Shown here: piece by piece, positions 5,551 to 7,087 of the stretch
Position numbering within the stretch: the stretch's first letter is position 1
Layout of the letters: each line of letters starts with the position of its first letter
DNA from: Nitrospira sp.
GTDB taxonomy: Bacteria > Nitrospirota > Nitrospiria > Nitrospirales > Nitrospiraceae
Direction: 5' to 3'
NCBI GenBank assembly: GCA_005116795.1
Contig: SWDL01000399.1
Location: forward strand, 18,834-25,920
DNA length: 7,087 nucleotides
Notes under the pieces: model-generated
What the model saw: only the letters and a program-made list of their open reading frames with translations
Told to the model about the DNA's origin: nothing
The model's database searches: none
Made by a program: the position numbers and the translations under genes

Positions 5551-7087
5551 ATGTTCCATCCCAGACATACCACCACTTTCCTGAGCGCGCTCGGCGTCTT
5601 CGCCGGGTTGGTCCTGCTGTGGCTCCCCGAGCCGGTGTCGGCTGAGCCGGCTGCCCAGGCAGACCATGCCACGGCTCATCAAGCCGGCATGAATGGCCAA
5701 TCACCCGCATGGCTCCAACAACTGAAGGGACAGACCATCGTGGAGGACACGATGTCGGGACGCCCCGACCGTGCGGCGATGGTCGAGGCCCAGCATCAAC
5801 GGATCATGCTGCAGATGGGCAAGGATCCGCAGGTCCATCAGGTCAACAGCGGCGGCTATAACGGCATGTCCATGACGCACCAATATGGCGCGGGAGGACA
5901 GGACTTGTTGTTGATGTCCGATGGTCGAACGGAGCCCGTCGGCGCCCAGGGTGGGAAGTGCCCGGCGTCGGCTCCCGTCAAGCAGTACAATGTCTCCGCC
6001 GTCAATGTCGAGATTACGCTCAATCAGTGGCTGGATTTCTATCCCGGCTACATGTACGTGCTCGATGAGAATCTCGACAAGGTCCGTGAGGAAGAGGCGA
6101 AGAACAAGGCCGCTCGCGAGAAGGAAGGCTTCGATCCCGGTGCCGTCATCCCCGGTGTGCAAGCCCAGTGGATTCAGCCGCTCGTGATTCGCGCCAACCA
6201 GGGTGACTGCGTCAATATCACGCTCAGCAACAAGCTGGAAGGTGGCGAGGAAGTCAGTCTCCACATTCACGGCTCGGCCATGGTCGTGAGCACGACCGGA
6301 GCTTCCGCGACGACGACCAATCCCGATACGATTGCCGCGAAGGACAAGTCGGTCAATCTCGAATGGTACATCCATCCGACGACGCAAGAGGGAGTGCGGC
6401 AGTTCCATACCTATAGTAATGATCGCGAGCTCACGGTGATGGGGCTGTTCGGCGCCTTTGTGGTCGAGCCGCGAGGGTCCAGCTATCTCGAGCCGTTGGG
6501 CTCGGGCGATCCCACCCCAGCCTCCAGTGGCTGGCAGACGATCATCAAGAACGGCACGGGGCCGGACTTCCGCGAGTTCGTGCTCATCTATCATGAAGTG
6601 GGTGACGAGGCGTTCCGTCCGGTGAACAAGAAGGGCGACTTCCTCCCCCAGCGTGACCCATTGACCGATGCCTACCGTCCGGGTGGCCGCGCGATCAACT
6701 ATCGCAGTGAGCCCTTCGGCATCAACAACATGCACGTGCAGCACGAGTATTTCGGGTTCGAGGACGAGTCCATGGCGTATAGCTCTTACACCTTCGGAGA
6801 TCCGTCCCCCACGATTCCTCGTTCCTATCTCGGTGACCCGGCGAAGTTCCGGTTGGTGCATGGCGGATCGGAAGTGTTTCACTCCCACCATCCGCATGGC
6901 GGTTCGATTCGCTGGCCGCGCAGCCCGCGGGCGATCGACGATATGAACCTGTGGGCCACGTCGGTGAACGGTCCGGTGAAGTATCCGGTAATCCGTGCCA
7001 AGACGGACCGCGTGGACGTGGAAGTGATCGGTCCTTCCGAGGCCCTTGATCTGGAGACGGAATGCGGGTCAGGGCTGTGCCAGCAGT
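5551..7087 (+). CDS. Large secreted multicopper oxidase (cupredoxin family), N-terminal 512 residues; 3' end outside window
   Basis: The frame is open from ATG 5551 to the window end. Residues 1-31 are a Sec-type signal peptide: basic/His start, hydrophobic core (LSALGVFAGLVLLWL) and likely cleavage after VSA. There is no twin-arginine motif. A Met/His/Gln-rich region follows (about 34-125). Cupredoxin-like copper motifs come next: LHIHG (237-241), WYIHP (272-276), QFHTYSNDRE (284-293) leading into MGLFGAFVVEP, and VFHSHHPHGG (442-451). The window closes on CGSGLCQQ, which in related large oxidases precedes the CH(I/V)xxH type-1/type-3 copper motif; that should lie just downstream. Such enzymes oxidise metals (Mn, Cu), phenolics or other substrates in the periplasm or at the surface while reducing O2. 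The length and motif spacing recall MnxG/MoxA-type oxidases rather than three-domain laccases, but the substrate cannot be read from sequence. In HTY (286-288) the expected HxH has tyrosine at the second position. Confidence 0.82.
   Translation, partial: MFHPRHTTTFLSALGVFAGLVLLWLPEPVSAEPAAQADHATAHQAGMNGQSPAWLQQLKGQTIVEDTMSGRPDRAAMVEAQHQRIMLQMGKDPQVHQVNSGGYNGMSMTHQYGAGGQDLLLMSDGRTEPVGAQGGKCPASAPVKQYNVSAVNVEITLNQWLDFYPGYMYVLDENLDKVREEEAKNKAAREKEGFDPGAVIPGVQAQWIQPLVIRANQGDCVNITLSNKLEGGEEVSLHIHGSAMVVSTTGASATTTNPDTIAAKDKSVNLEWYIHPTTQEGVRQFHTYSNDRELTVMGLFGAFVVEPRGSSYLEPLGSGDPTPASSGWQTIIKNGTGPDFREFVLIYHEVGDEAFRPVNKKGDFLPQRDPLTDAYRPGGRAINYRSEPFGINNMHVQHEYFGFEDESMAYSSYTFGDPSPTIPRSYLGDPAKFRLVHGGSEVFHSHHPHGGSIRWPRSPRAIDDMNLWATSVNGPVKYPVIRAKTDRVDVEVIGPSEALDLETECGSGLCQQ

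Noticed and set aside
5342..5584. 80-codon plus-strand ORF in the intergenic region.
   Set aside because: No ribosome binding site, low-complexity composition, and it overlaps the strongly supported start of the multicopper oxidase in another frame.
5701..6897. A 398-codon open frame on the minus strand opposite the multicopper oxidase.
   Set aside because: It is a shadow of G/C-rich codon usage on the plus strand. It has no family motifs, no ribosome binding site, and the plus-strand frame has a signal peptide, strong ribosome binding site and copper motifs.
1..7087. CRISPR array, tRNA/rRNA genes, transposase or integrase genes.
   Set aside because: No regularly spaced repeats, no cloverleaf or rRNA signature and no recognisable recombinase motif were seen by eye on either strand.

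Overview
The window is GC-rich DNA with strong G/C preference at third codon positions. Gene content and sequence flavour suggest a Nitrospira-like bacterium (phylum Nitrospirota): a two-PDZ HtrA protease, a TatC with an extended N-terminus, an NBP35/Mrp-type P-loop protein, a KimA-like APC permease and a very large secreted multicopper oxidase. The taxon is inferred from recall of family sequences, not from a database search.

Layout. (1) 1-761 (+): C-terminal part of an HtrA/DegP serine protease with two PDZ domains; the catalytic domain lies upstream of the window. (2) 779-817: perfect 17-bp inverted repeat with a 5-nt loop, just ahead of tatC. (3) 835-1776 (+): tatC, with the key glutamates intact. 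(4) 1786-1920 (+): a 44-codon ORF with a signal-peptide-like N-terminus, possibly the cut-off start of a lost gene. (5) 1942-2880 (+): Mrp/NBP35-like protein in which both P-loop lysines and one cysteine of the C-terminal CxxC are replaced, while the N-terminal cysteine cluster is kept. (6) 2923-3585 (+): moeA cut off inside its catalytic domain. (7) About 3562-3700: a short foreign-looking segment. (8) 3656-5158 (-): KimA-like APC transporter, cut off just after its membrane domain. (9) 5159-5550: divergent intergenic region with a perfect -35 hexamer and a tandem 9-bp repeat. (10) 5551-7087 (+): N-terminal 512 residues of a secreted multicopper oxidase that runs off the window.

Working picture. 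HtrA (envelope protein quality control) and TatC (export of folded proteins) serve the envelope, as does the exported multicopper oxidase, although its signal peptide looks Sec-type. The centre, roughly 1786-3702, looks like a region of decay or rearrangement. A small ORF stops early, an Mrp paralogue has lost its ATPase signature, and moeA and the KimA-like gene are both truncated facing each other across about 120-140 bp of unexplained sequence. The best candidates for something new are the lysine-less Mrp paralogue and the scar that removed the MoeA catalytic domain and the predicted cytosolic domain of the transporter. No RNA gene, CRISPR array or recognisable transposase was seen.
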